64,000 bases of DNA from Aureibaculum algae (GTDB taxonomy: Bacteria > Bacteroidota > Bacteroidia > Flavobacteriales > Flavobacteriaceae). A model generated the notes under the pieces. The model saw only the letters and a list, made by a program, of their open reading frames with translations. It was not told the DNA's origin and did no database searches. Below are positions 1 through 8,013 of the stretch, in pieces. A program made the position numbers and the translations under genes. Every line of letters starts with the position of its first letter. Position 1 is the stretch's first letter. Location of the stretch: assembly GCF_006065315.1 (NCBI RefSeq), contig NZ_CP040749.1, positions 620,001 through 684,000 on the forward strand, read 5' to 3'.

Positions 1-58
1 CGCAACAAACCATATACGTATTCCAAGATCAAATCCTAATAAAAAAACACTTATTTTC

Positions 59-1051
59 TTAAGCTGCATGTTGCTGAAGAACCACATAAGGTGTTCCTCT
101 TTTTACAACTGCAAAAGCTCTAGCTATTAGTTTATTTCTAACATTATTTATGGCTAACATTTTATCTTTTCCTTCTGCCAATTTTCTTTTATAATACAGT
201 CTTAATTCGGTGTCATGTTGTATTGCTGATACACTTGCCATACTCAGCAAACTTTTCATTTTTCTATCTCCTAAATAATGACATTGTTTTCTGCGATGTA
301 TACTAGTACCTGAGCGATGCTCAAATGGTGCTGTACCACAATAGCTAGAAAAGGCTCGCCAACTAGCAAATCGAGTGAAATTTCCTGTGTGATAAATTAG
401 TTGACATGCAACTACTAAACCAACACCTTTAAGACTGGATAGTAATTCGTAATTCTTGTTCATAGTATCATCTGCTGTGATTATCTCTTTAATTCTATCT
501 TCTATACCTTTTACTTGCTTAGATAAGTAATCTATACTGCGTTTTAAGCTAATACATCCAAAATCTGTTGTTGGACTTGACAATAGTACTTTCATCTCTT
601 TTAAAGTGCCTTTAAGTCCTGCATTGTTTCTTACTAATTGATCTCTTAAAGCTAGTAATCTGCCTAACTCTAAATGAGACATACTCTTTACTGTACTTGG
701 CTGTAACTCTTCTCTGTAAAGCCATGCGTATCTTGCTATAAGTTTGGCGTCTAACTTATCTGTTTTCTCTTTTACAACTCCGCTGGAGCGTTTTATTTTT
801 AATGGACTTTCTTCTACATAAACAATATCTTGACTATGTAAATAAAGTGCTAACTTTAAGGAGTAATAACCTGTATTCTCAAAACAGTAAAAAACCTTGC
901 TTGTTTTTGTCTGTTTCAAAACCCATTTTAATAGTCTTTTATATCCTATTAAATCATTAACAAACTCTTTGTGGACTTGTGCTTGATAACAATAAGCATC
1001 AATTGTTTTTTTTGATACATCAATTCCTACTACTTCTTCGTAATTTTTCAT
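59..1051 (-). CDS. IS110-family transposase (DEDD plus serine type), copy 1
   Basis: This 330-residue protein catalyses transposition of the surrounding element. The N-terminal RuvC-like DEDD domain (PF01548) has the expected acidic residues: D11 in VGIDVSKK, E58 in CFENTG, and D98 and D101 in KTDKLDAK. The C-terminal Transposase_20 domain (PF02371, about 200-300) contains HRSGTS with S247 as the likely catalytic serine. Length is normal and the frame is intact. It differs at only about seven residues from copy 2 at 3361-4353, which implies recent movement. Known IS110 transposases act with a bridge RNA encoded in the element; the candidate RNA lies directly upstream. Confidence 0.95.
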   Translation of the reverse strand: MKNYEEVVGIDVSKKTIDAYCYQAQVHKEFVNDLIGYKRLLKWVLKQTKTSKVFYCFENTGYYSLKLALYLHSQDIVYVEESPLKIKRSSGVVKEKTDKLDAKLIARYAWLYREELQPSTVKSMSHLELGRLLALRDQLVRNNAGLKGTLKEMKVLLSSPTTDFGCISLKRSIDYLSKQVKGIEDRIKEIITADDTMNKNYELLSSLKGVGLVVACQLIYHTGNFTRFASWRAFSSYCGTAPFEHRSGTSIHRRKQCHYLGDRKMKSLLSMASVSAIQHDTELRLYYKRKLAEGKDKMLAINNVRNKLIARAFAVVKRGTPYVVLQQHAA

Positions 1052-1078
1052 ATTTTTACAATTAGTGTGAATAAATAT

Positions 1079-1244
1079 GTTGCGTTAACTACTTCCTTTA
1101 TCGGGAGAATTGTCTCCTGGTATTCCAAATGGTTCTTGGCAACTTGATAGAAAGAGAGGACTCGTACGTGTAAGGGAGCGTTATTCTAAAACACGTTATA
1201 GTTCTCCTCTTTTTCTATCTAAAGATATTTATTACAAACTAAAG
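1079..1244 (-). ncRNA. Putative IS110 bridge RNA region, type A copy 1
   Basis: This non-coding segment upstream of the transposase is conserved almost base for base with copy 2. It folds into hairpins: GGAGA-ATTG-TCTCC (1104-1117), and ACGTGT at 1166-1171 with ACACGT at 1191-1196, enclosed by a purine/pyrimidine stem (about 1149-1160 with 1205-1216). A 9-nt string AAACACGTT (1189-1197) recurs at the element junction (1245-1253), as a guide loop might. Position and structure match the bridge RNA of the IS110 group, but the RNA itself is inferred. The strand is assumed to be that of the transposase. Confidence 0.62.
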
Positions 1245-1266
1245 AAACACGTTGTGTGTAATTAAA
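1245..1266. repeat. Right end of a palindromic gene-boundary repeat
   Basis: ACGTTGTGTGTAATT directly follows the IS110 end. With the bases left of the IS (CGCAACAAACCATAT, 1-15) it rebuilds the 3' end of the boundary repeat also seen near 3207-3320, 4712 and 15018. The left part of this repeat lies outside the window. Confidence 0.5.
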
Positions 1267-1284
1267 CGAAACCGACAGGAAACT

Positions 1285-1956
1285 ATGAAAATTGGAGATA
1301 TATATGACTTCACTAACAATCGGATTCGAATAATAATGTTTGACGATAAAGAAGTGTTTTATCAAACAATTAATGAAGACAATACTTTTGTTTACGCGAA
1401 ATACAAAACCATAAGTTATTATCGAACACCAAAAGATTATTTTAGAAAAACCTCGAAGTTAATTAAGTCTTTAGCATTTACGGAAAAAGAGTTAGAAATT
1501 CATAGGCCGGATTTACCGTTGAGATTGAATTGCTTTTCTGGATTATTTTGGACAAATAAACCCTTCGAAAAAGAAACTGAATTTAATGAATTTCTTGAAT
1601 CAGCTGATATAAGTCAAGAAGAATTGAAAGGTCTTAAGAGTTCAAAAGTTGTTATATTCCCGAAAAGTCAACAGCAATCCAACAAAAAATCTATTTTATT
1701 GGAAAATAAGAATGGTTACTTATCAGGAAAAGAATTAATGATTCAATGTTTTGGAATACAAAGCGAATATGTAAAATCGGAAAAACCATACTTTTCGAGA
1801 TTTAGATTAATTCCTGATGGACGAGAGGAGAAAAGACTTTCAGGAATTGGAATTTATAGATTAGGAATTAAAGGAAATGTACCTTCCTATTATTTAGGTG
1901 GAGAAATAAGTATGATGGAATTGGAATCTGAAAAAAGCCTAATAGTGGAAAAATAA
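1285..1956 (+). CDS. Hypothetical protein, cassette-like single gene
   Basis: I do not recognise the family. The predicted protein has 223 residues, is soluble, rich in Lys and Glu, and has no signal peptide or membrane segment. The start is the ATG at 1285; an in-frame TTG at 1252 would extend it into the boundary repeat and is unlikely. The gene stands alone between two boundary repeats (CGTTGTGTGTAATT before it, CTACACACAAC after it), each invaded by an IS110 element. That arrangement resembles a promoterless cassette gene. No close relative elsewhere in the window. Confidence 0.7.
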   Translation: MKIGDIYDFTNNRIRIIMFDDKEVFYQTINEDNTFVYAKYKTISYYRTPKDYFRKTSKLIKSLAFTEKELEIHRPDLPLRLNCFSGLFWTNKPFEKETEFNEFLESADISQEELKGLKSSKVVIFPKSQQQSNKKSILLENKNGYLSGKELMIQCFGIQSEYVKSEKPYFSRFRLIPDGREEKRLSGIGIYRLGIKGNVPSYYLGGEISMMELESEKSLIVEK

Positions 1957-2000
1957 CTACACACAACAAAGTACTGTGGTAAAAAACAAGTAAAAATGCA

Positions 2001-2972
2001 TTAATTTTTCACCAAACCACTTCTATGAGCATCATCATATAATAATCCTGATTTTGCAATAGCAAATGCTTGTTTTAATAGCTTATTGCATACGGCAATT
2101 AGGGCTAGTTTTTTGCTCTTTCCTTTTGCTACAATTCGTTCATAAATTTCTCGACAAGCTTTGTTGTATTTACAAGCATTAAAACTGCACATAAATAATA
2201 AACTCCGTAGCTTTTGATTACCGATTTTACTAATCCGAGGGCGCCCAGTTACACTGCTACCACTCTTTCTAATCACAGGAGTTAACCCAGCATAACTGCA
2301 GAGCTCACTGCCGCTTGTAAAACGTTCAAATCCATCTGTAAGAACCACTAGCATTAATGCTGTTTTGTTTCCAATGCCTGGTATACTTTTTAGGCGTGTT
2401 AAAACATCTTGGTGCACTTCTTTAACTAATATTATTAGTTTATCCTCTAAGGTTTTGATTTCTTTCTGAACCTGCTTTAAACTGCGTTTTAGAGAACTCA
2501 CAACCGATTTACTTGGATTTCCTAAAACAGCTTCACCATGTAATTTGTTTTTTAACATGGTACTCTGTTTTGTATATACAGCAAGGAGTCTGGTCATTTG
2601 TAGACATTCTGTTTGATGTTTAGAGTTACCCTTCCATAGCTTTAATTCTACTTGTTTTGCATATTCACAAATAAGTTTAGAATCGCTCTTGTCTGTCTTG
2701 ATCTTAGACAACTTCATCTGTATAAAACGTTTTACTGATAAAGGGTTTTCTACAGAGATTTTGATCCCAGACTCTAATAAATAATAAGCCAATTGATAAT
2801 GGTAGTACCCTGTGGCTTCCATGACACAATGACTATTAACTTTCAATAGTTTTACAAACTTTTTAAAGCCTGTAGGGTTGTTTTTAAACTGATAATAATT
2901 GCCATCAGAATCCGTGACATCGAATACCAAATGACTAATGTCTATTCCAAAATATTTAATATCTTTATTCAT
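2001..2972 (-). CDS. IS110-family transposase, type B, intact
   Basis: The 323-residue protein has the IS110 layout. The DEDD domain shows D11 in FGIDISHL, E52 in VMEATGYY, and D94 and D97 in KTDKSDSK. The Transposase_20 domain (about 190-290) contains the helix-hairpin-helix-like SIPGIGNKTA and then RKSGSS with S238 as the likely catalytic serine. Full length and uninterrupted, unlike the related copy at 13818-14792. It is clearly a different lineage from the type A transposases in this window. The ATG is followed by MNKDIKYFG, as in copy B. Confidence 0.95.
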   Translation of the reverse strand: MNKDIKYFGIDISHLVFDVTDSDGNYYQFKNNPTGFKKFVKLLKVNSHCVMEATGYYHYQLAYYLLESGIKISVENPLSVKRFIQMKLSKIKTDKSDSKLICEYAKQVELKLWKGNSKHQTECLQMTRLLAVYTKQSTMLKNKLHGEAVLGNPSKSVVSSLKRSLKQVQKEIKTLEDKLIILVKEVHQDVLTRLKSIPGIGNKTALMLVVLTDGFERFTSGSELCSYAGLTPVIRKSGSSVTGRPRISKIGNQKLRSLLFMCSFNACKYNKACREIYERIVAKGKSKKLALIAVCNKLLKQAFAIAKSGLLYDDAHRSGLVKN

Positions 2973-3000
2973 AAGAAAATGTTTTTTGAAAGGACCACTG

Positions 3001-3150
3001 CGCGAGTTTCAACGACTTAAAATCGAGGTCTTAAAGCCTCATAGAACTGTTCGAAATCTGTGTAGAAAAAGAGAGGGGGTTTTTCCCGAAACTTCGGGAT
3101 TGACGAAGTCTCAAGCTTCTGCGTGTATAATAACCTTACTCCCCTCTTTT
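3001..3150 (-). ncRNA. Putative IS110 bridge RNA region, type B copy A
   Basis: Non-coding DNA upstream of the transposase that is strongly conserved with 14824-14972. A long stem pairs AAAAGAGAGG near 3066-3077 with the CCCCTCTTTT segment at 3141-3150; the pairing is better in copy B. Inside is the 14-nt hairpin CCCGA-AACT-TCGGG (3085-3098), whose loop differs between copies while the stem is kept. CGTGTATAAT at 3122-3131 is repeated exactly in the flank at 3208-3217, and TGTGTAG near 3060 is the reverse complement of CTACACA in the other flank. These are the relations expected of guide loops. Confidence 0.6.
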
Positions 3151-3206
3151 GTGCTTTCTTATTTATATGTCTTAATTTAGTGTTTTTATTAAAATGCTAA
3201 CTTAAG

Positions 3207-3320
3207 CCGTGTATAATTAATTGCTTGGTTTCTGCCAATTTACGAAAGTCCTCGCGGACTTTCTATCTGTGATTTATTTGCTAACTTTAGTGCTTAAAAC
3301 ACGCAACGAAATCATACACG
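3207..3320. repeat. Palindromic gene-boundary repeat (attC-like), core segment
   Basis: About 114 bp lying between two IS110 elements. It has a perfect 8-bp hairpin GAAAGTCC-TCGC-GGACTTTC (3244-3263) in the middle, and outer arms CCGTGTATAATTAATTGC and ATCATACACG that are roughly inverted copies. Adding the pieces outside the IS elements (CTACACACAAC at about 1958-1968 and ACGTTGTAAGCC after 4711) gives a boundary with ends that are near inverted repeats. The likeness to integron attC sites is structural only; the GTTRRRY core is not exact. Confidence 0.55.
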
Positions 3321-3360
3321 TATTCCAAGATCAATTCCTAATAAAAAAACACTTATTTTC

Positions 3361-4353
3361 TTAAGCTGCATGTTGCTGAAGAACCACATAAGGTGTTCCT
3401 CTTTTTACAACTGCAAAAGCTCTAGCTATTAGTTTATTTCTAACATTATTTATGGCTAACATTTTATCTTTTCCTTCTGCCAATTTTCTTTTATAATACA
3501 GTCTTAATTCGGTGTCATGTTGTATTGCTGATACACTTGCCATACTCAGCAAACTTTTCATTTTTCTATCTCCTAAATAATGACATTGTTTTCTGCGATG
3601 TATACTAGTACCTGAGCGATGCTCAAATGGTGCTGTACCACAATAGCTAGAAAAGGCTCGCCAACTAGCAAATCGAGTGAAATTTCCTGTGTGATAAATT
3701 AGTTGACATGCAACTACTAAACCAACACCTTTAAGGCTGGATAGTAATTCGTAATTCTTGTTCATAGAATTATCTGCTGTGATTATCTCTTTAATTCTAT
3801 CTTCTATACCTTTTACTTGCTTAGATAAGTAATCTATACTGCGTTTTAAGCTAATACATCCAAAATCTGTTGTTGGACTTGACAATAGCACTTTCATCTC
3901 TTTTAAAGTGCCTTTAAGTCCTGCATTGTTTCTTACTAATTGATTTCTTAAAGCTAGTAATCTGCCTAACTCTAAATGAGACATACTCTTTACTGTACTT
4001 GGCTGTAACTCTTCTCTGTAAAGCCATACGTATCTTGCTATAAGTTTGGCGTCTAACTTATCTGTTTTCTCTTTTACAACTCCGCTGGAGCGTTTAATTT
4101 TTAATGGACTTTCTTCTACATAAACAATATCTTGACTATGTAAATAAAGTGCTAACTTTAAGGAGTAATAACCTGTATTCTCAAAACAGTAAAAAAAATT
4201 GCTTGTTTTTGTCTGTTTCAAAACCCATTTTAATAGTCTTTTATATCCTATTAAATCATTAACAAACTCTTTATGGACTTGTGCTTGATAACAATAAGCA
4301 TCAATTGTTTTTTTTGATACATCAATTCCTACTACTTCTTCGTAATTTTTCAT
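3361..4353 (-). CDS. IS110-family transposase (DEDD plus serine type), copy 2
   Basis: A 330-residue protein almost identical to that at 59-1051. Differences are few (TSNFFYCF for TSKVFYCF, YVWLY for YAWLY, ALRNQ for ALRDQ, TADNSM for TADDTM). All four DEDD residues (D11, E58, D98, D101) and the HRSGTS serine region are kept, so the gene looks functional. It shares an element with a duplicated putative bridge RNA segment, which is the main difference from copy 1. Confidence 0.95.
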   Translation of the reverse strand: MKNYEEVVGIDVSKKTIDAYCYQAQVHKEFVNDLIGYKRLLKWVLKQTKTSNFFYCFENTGYYSLKLALYLHSQDIVYVEESPLKIKRSSGVVKEKTDKLDAKLIARYVWLYREELQPSTVKSMSHLELGRLLALRNQLVRNNAGLKGTLKEMKVLLSSPTTDFGCISLKRSIDYLSKQVKGIEDRIKEIITADNSMNKNYELLSSLKGVGLVVACQLIYHTGNFTRFASWRAFSSYCGTAPFEHRSGTSIHRRKQCHYLGDRKMKSLLSMASVSAIQHDTELRLYYKRKLAEGKDKMLAINNVRNKLIARAFAVVKRGTPYVVLQQHAA

Positions 4354-4380
4354 ATTTTTACAATTAGTGTGAATAAATAT

Positions 4381-4546
4381 GTTGCGTTAACTACTTCCTT
4401 TATCGGGAGAATTGTCTCCTGGTATTCCAAATGGTTCTTGGCAACTTGATAGAAAGAGAGGACTCGTACGTGTAAAGGAGCGTTATTCTAAAACACGTTA
4501 TAGTTCTCCTCTTTTTCTATCTAAAGATATTTATTACAAACTAAAG
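4381..4546 (-). ncRNA. Putative IS110 bridge RNA region, type A copy 2, unit 1
   Basis: The 166-bp unit proximal to the transposase differs from 1079-1244 by one base (GTAAAGG for GTAAGGG). It keeps the GGAGA/TCTCC hairpin and the ACGTGT/ACACGT pairing. It ends in ACTAAAG and is followed at once by a second copy of the same unit. Confidence 0.6.
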
Positions 4547-4711
4547 GTTGCGTTAACTACTTCCTTTATCGGGAGAATTGTCTCCTGGTATTCCAATGGT
4601 TCTTGGCAACTTGATAGAAAGAGAGGACTCGTACGTGTAAAGGAGCGTTATTCTAAAATACGTTATAGTTCTCCTCTTTTTCTATCTAAAGATATTTATT
4701 ACAAACTAAAG
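4547..4711 (-). repeat. Tandem duplicate of the putative bridge RNA unit
   Basis: A 165-bp direct repeat of 4381-4546 starting at GTTGCGTTAAC. It has two changes: one A lost in CCAAAT, and AAACACGTT changed to AAATACGTT in the putative guide string. A 106-codon open frame runs through both units, but it is a by-product of the repeat and is not called as a gene. Confidence 0.9.
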
Positions 4712-4732
4712 AAACACGTTGTAAGCCATTAA
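4712..4732. repeat. Right end of a palindromic gene-boundary repeat
   Basis: CACGTTGTAAGCCATT follows the IS110 end and is the same kind of end as at 1248-1263 and about 15070-15085. It marks the start of the SDR-AraC block. Confidence 0.5.
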
Positions 4733-4821
4733 AAGCATAACGACAGTTAAAACACAGATTTGGAAAAGTTTTAAACTTGAATATAACTCAACTTTGTATT
4801 ATAATTTTAAAAACAAAGAAA

Positions 4822-5562
4822 ATGAGTGTGTTAAATAAACAAGTTGCTATTGTAACAGGATCTTCAAAAGGAATTGGTGCTGAAATAGCTAAAGTTTTAG
4901 CTAAAAATGGAGCTAAAGTAGTGATTAACTATATTGGTGGTAAAGTAGCTGCCGAAAAGATTGTAAAAGAAATCGTTCAAAATGGTTTTGAAGCTATTAG
5001 TATTCAAGCAGACATAAGTAAATCAGAAGATGTAAAAAACTTATTTGATACCGCTATTTCACATTTTGGAAAGGTCGATATTCTGGTTAATAATGCGGGA
5101 ATTATGATGAATTCGCTAATTAAAGATACTACTGATGAAATTTTTGAAAAACAATTTAACGTTAATGTAAAAGGAGTTTTTAATACGTTAAGAGAAGCCT
5201 CCACTCAATTAGCAGACAACGGAAGCATCATCAATATTTCTTCTACAGTAACTCGAACAAATTTTCCAACATATGGTATTTACTCAGCTACTAAATCTGC
5301 TGTACAACAAATAAGTAGTGTGTTTGCCAAAGAAATAGGTAATAGAGGCATTAATGTAAATTGTGTATTGCCTGGTCCCACTGGAACTGAACTGTTCCTA
5401 GAAGGTAAATCGGATGAAACGATTACTCAACTTTCTAACAGTAATGCTTTTAAACGCTTAGGAACACCATCAGACATTGCTAAAATAGTTTCTTTTTTAG
5501 CCACAGATGAAGCAAAATGGATTAATGGACAAAATATTGGTGTTAACGGTGGTATGGCTTAA
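4822..5562 (+). CDS. SDR-family oxidoreductase (FabG-like)
   Basis: A 246-residue classical short-chain dehydrogenase that would use NAD(P)H in the cytoplasm. The cofactor motif TGSSKGIG is near residue 12, the structural NNAG near residue 88, and the catalytic S and YxxxK (YSATK) follow. It ends with the usual NGQNIGVNGGMA C-terminus. The start is the ATG at 4822 (MSVLNKQVAIVTG); an upstream in-frame ATG at 4777 adds an unlikely 15-residue leader. An AraC-type regulator starts a few bases after the stop, probably as its partner. Substrate unknown. Confidence 0.92.
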   Translation: MSVLNKQVAIVTGSSKGIGAEIAKVLAKNGAKVVINYIGGKVAAEKIVKEIVQNGFEAISIQADISKSEDVKNLFDTAISHFGKVDILVNNAGIMMNSLIKDTTDEIFEKQFNVNVKGVFNTLREASTQLADNGSIINISSTVTRTNFPTYGIYSATKSAVQQISSVFAKEIGNRGINVNCVLPGPTGTELFLEGKSDETITQLSNSNAFKRLGTPSDIAKIVSFLATDEAKWINGQNIGVNGGMA

Positions 5563-5579
5563 CTTTGAAATTATTTAGT

Positions 5580-6512
5580 ATGAATATGGGAAACTTAAAA
5601 CGAATTTCAAAAATTTCTGACTACCATACTTTTGCAAATCTCTCTGCACCCAAACATCCATTAATAAGTTTAATAGATTTTAGTAAAGTTGAATTTCCTA
5701 AAGATTTAAAAGGATTAAAACTCATTCAAGAATATTACACCATAGGGTTAAAACGAAATGTGCCTTATAAATTATTTTACGGACAACAGGAGTACGATTT
5801 TAACGAAGGTTTAATGACATTTTTAGCACCCAATCAGGTGATGAGTATGGAAAGAAATCCTAATGTTTTTTTAGACAAAAAATTAAAACCTTCGGGATGG
5901 TTACTTTTAATTCATCCCGATTTTTTATGGAATACTGCACTTGCCACATCCATCAAAAAATATGAATATTTTGGCTACGACATTAATGAATCTTTATTTT
6001 TATCTGAAGATGAAGAAGAAAGATTCATTGATATTTTTAAAAATATAGAAAAAGAATACCAATCCAATATTGATAAATTCAGTCAAAAAATTATCGTATC
6101 TCAATTAGAATTATTGTTAAATTATGCCGAACGCTTTTATGAAAGGCAATTTGTAACTCGTAATAAATCTAGTCATCAACTTTTGGAAAAAGTAGAAACC
6201 TTATTATCAACGTATTTCAATCAAAATAACTTAATCGAACTTGGCTTACCTTCTGTTGAAAATCTTTCTAAAGAACTTCACCTTTCCTCAACTTATTTAA
6301 GTAGTGTATTGAAATCTTTAACAGGAATGAGTACACAACAACATATACACAACAAACTAATTGAAAAAGCGAAAGAAGAACTTTCTACAACCACTTTATC
6401 TATAAATGAAATAGCTTATAATTTAGGGTTTGAATATCCAACATCTTTTAATAAACTTTTTAAGAGTAAGACCGAAATGTCTCCTATGGAATTTAGAAAA
6501 ACATTTAATTGA
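5580..6512 (+). CDS. AraC-family transcriptional regulator
   Basis: About 310 residues with a long N-terminal sensing region and a C-terminal AraC HTH pair (about 225-310; SKELHLSSTYLSSVLKSLTG, then LSINEIAYNLGFEYPTSFNK). It is a clear paralogue of the regulator at 25637-26548: both begin with SDYHTF or TEYHKV and HPLIS segments, and both follow an NAD(P)-dependent oxidoreductase gene. That suggests a repeated regulator-enzyme module. A TTG at 5565 could extend the start by five residues; the ATG at 5580 was preferred. The ligand is not predictable. Confidence 0.9.
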   Translation: MNMGNLKRISKISDYHTFANLSAPKHPLISLIDFSKVEFPKDLKGLKLIQEYYTIGLKRNVPYKLFYGQQEYDFNEGLMTFLAPNQVMSMERNPNVFLDKKLKPSGWLLLIHPDFLWNTALATSIKKYEYFGYDINESLFLSEDEEERFIDIFKNIEKEYQSNIDKFSQKIIVSQLELLLNYAERFYERQFVTRNKSSHQLLEKVETLLSTYFNQNNLIELGLPSVENLSKELHLSSTYLSSVLKSLTGMSTQQHIHNKLIEKAKEELSTTTLSINEIAYNLGFEYPTSFNKLFKSKTEMSPMEFRKTFN

Positions 6513-6539
6513 TAATTAGAAGTGCCTAATTTTAGTGAA

Positions 6540-7352
6540 ATGAGAACAGACAAGCAACATATAACAAGTAAAAGAATAGATGTTCCATCAGAATTTCAGT
6601 CTTTTTTTTCTCATTTTTACAGCGCTCAAAACAACACAAATCAAGCAATAACAAAAACATTACTACCTAACTTTCAAACTATTATGGTTTTTAGTTTTGG
6701 TACTCCTATTCACTTTAATACCGTTAACAATACCCAAATAAATTTAGAAAAGTGTATTGTTTTAGGGCCTATAAAACAGCCTTTCGACTACACTTTATCA
6801 TCTGGTGCAGAAATGTTAGTTGTCCATTTTAAGAATGATGCTTTTTATCGATTCTTTAGTAAAGTAATAATATCAGATCTTTTACCTATAAATCCTGATG
6901 CTCTTTTGAATCAAAATTGTTTTACAAATCTGTGGCATTTAATTAAAAATGAAGCTACAAACAACCGCATAAATTTGATGTTAGATTTTTGTAAACCTTA
7001 TTTAAAAAGTAGTGAAACTGCTTTTGAAAATTTTCAAAAACACAAAGATTATTATACCGTTTTTAATCCAATAAAGATGATTGCTCAAGAAACGAATCAA
7101 AGTGAAAGGACAATACAATTAAACCATAAAAAATATTTTGGCTATACTGCTAAAGAAAAAAGCAGGTACGAAAGATTTATTCAAGCCATTGAACTTTTAC
7201 AAAATCAAACATCAAAAATAGATTGGTTCGAAATAATAGAAACTTGTGGCTATTATGATCAAAGTCAGTTGATACACGACTTTAAACATTTTACTAATTA
7301 TTCCCCAAATCAATATCTAAAATTCCAACAGAATGTTTGCAGTGCAAAATAA
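6540..7352 (+). CDS. AraC-family transcriptional regulator
   Basis: About 270 residues. The N-terminal half resembles the DUF6597-like sensing domain seen in many Bacteroidetes AraC proteins (phrases FSFGTPIHF and LGPIKQPFDYTLSSGAEMLV). The C-terminal HTH covers about 175-265 and ends with YSPNQYLKF. It lies 27 bp after the preceding araC-type gene on the same strand, so the two may be co-transcribed. A GTG at 6522 would add six residues. It precedes a quinone-reductase-like gene, a plausible target. Confidence 0.85.
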   Translation: MRTDKQHITSKRIDVPSEFQSFFSHFYSAQNNTNQAITKTLLPNFQTIMVFSFGTPIHFNTVNNTQINLEKCIVLGPIKQPFDYTLSSGAEMLVVHFKNDAFYRFFSKVIISDLLPINPDALLNQNCFTNLWHLIKNEATNNRINLMLDFCKPYLKSSETAFENFQKHKDYYTVFNPIKMIAQETNQSERTIQLNHKKYFGYTAKEKSRYERFIQAIELLQNQTSKIDWFEIIETCGYYDQSQLIHDFKHFTNYSPNQYLKFQQNVCSAK

Positions 7353-7430
7353 TCATTTCGTTTTCTTACAATTTTAGCAGAAAGTACTCCTCTACATTTG
7401 TTCTATCAAACTTTAAAAAAATATAGAACA

Positions 7431-8012
7431 ATGAAACATCTTATAATTTATGCGCATCCAAATAAGGCGAGTTTAAATCATCATTTTAAACAAACTATAG
7501 TAGATATATTAACACGACACAATCACGATGTTATTGTTAGAGATTTGTATCATCTAAATTTTAATCCTATCCTTTCTTTAAATGACATGGCAGGACAACG
7601 TAAAGGTGAAGTTTCACAGGATGTAAAACAGGAGCAAGATTTTATTTCTTGGGCAGACACTATTACATTGATCTATCCAATTTGGTGGACAGGAATGCCT
7701 GCGATTATGAAAGGATATATTGACCGCGTTTTTTCTTATGGTTTTGCTTACCGTTACGACCAAGGAATACAAAAAGGATTACTATCTGGTAAGCGAATTT
7801 TTGTTATTAACACCCAAGGAAAATCCAAAATAGAGTACAAAGAAACAGGTATGGATCAGGCACTATGCTTAACTTCTGATAAAGGAATTTTTTCATATTG
7901 TGGTTTGCTAATTAAGCAGCATTTCTTTTTTGATAAAGCTGATATAGCAGACCAAGGAAGAGTTAAGGATTGGACTGTTGAAATAGCTAAATCCTATTTA
8001 AAAAGTATTTAA
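7431..8012 (+). CDS. NAD(P)H-dependent oxidoreductase, flavodoxin-like (NQO1/KefF type)
   Basis: A 193-residue flavodoxin-fold protein (PF02525) expected to bind FAD or FMN and reduce quinones or nitro compounds with two electrons. Visible motifs are IIYAHPNKASLNH at the N-terminus for phosphate binding and LIYPIWWTGMPAIMKGYIDRVF in the middle, typical of the family. The start is the ATG at 7431 (MKHLIIYAHP). An HMA-like small protein gene begins one base after the stop codon, and two araC genes precede it. The block looks like a redox or xenobiotic response unit. Confidence 0.92.
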   Translation: MKHLIIYAHPNKASLNHHFKQTIVDILTRHNHDVIVRDLYHLNFNPILSLNDMAGQRKGEVSQDVKQEQDFISWADTITLIYPIWWTGMPAIMKGYIDRVFSYGFAYRYDQGIQKGLLSGKRIFVINTQGKSKIEYKETGMDQALCLTSDKGIFSYCGLLIKQHFFFDKADIADQGRVKDWTVEIAKSYLKSI

Positions 8013-8013
8013 A

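Larger units (their letters stand above)
19..1244 (-). mobile_element. IS110-family insertion sequence, type A, copy 1
   Basis: One transposase gene on the minus strand with a 166-bp non-coding segment upstream of it and only about 40 bp downstream. The ends come from comparison with copy 2 (3321-4711): identity begins at ACGTATTCC and stops after ACTAAAG, where the flanks diverge. No terminal inverted repeats or target duplication are seen, which is usual for IS110. Joining the flanks rebuilds a boundary repeat ending in GTTGTGTGTAATT. The exact ends are uncertain by a few bases because ACGT occurs at both junctions. Confidence 0.85.
1963..3206 (-). mobile_element. IS110-family insertion sequence, type B, copy A
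   Basis: A second, only distantly related IS110 element. Its ends were set by comparison with copy B (13780-15017): identity starts at ACAACAAAGTACTGTGG and ends at AACTTAAG. It carries one minus-strand transposase with about 40 bp downstream and about 230 bp of conserved non-coding DNA upstream. Flanks (CTACAC on one side, CCGTGTATAATTAATTGC on the other) form the two arms of one boundary palindrome, so the element split the repeat. Confidence 0.85.
3321..4711 (-). mobile_element. IS110-family insertion sequence, type A, copy 2, with duplicated left end
   Basis: Nearly identical to copy 1 (19-1244) but longer by 165 bp, because the non-coding segment upstream of the transposase is present twice in tandem (4381-4546 and 4547-4711). 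Joined flanks, ATCATACACG and GTTGTAAGCCATT, again rebuild a boundary-repeat end. The transposase gene is intact. Confidence 0.85.

Noticed and set aside
2938..3180. 80-codon open frame across the type B IS110 left end
   Set aside because: It runs opposite to the transposase through a structured non-coding segment and is not kept in copy B.
4412..4732. 106-codon open frame with an internal repeat
   Set aside because: It is produced by the tandem duplication of the non-coding unit; in copy 1 it is absent.
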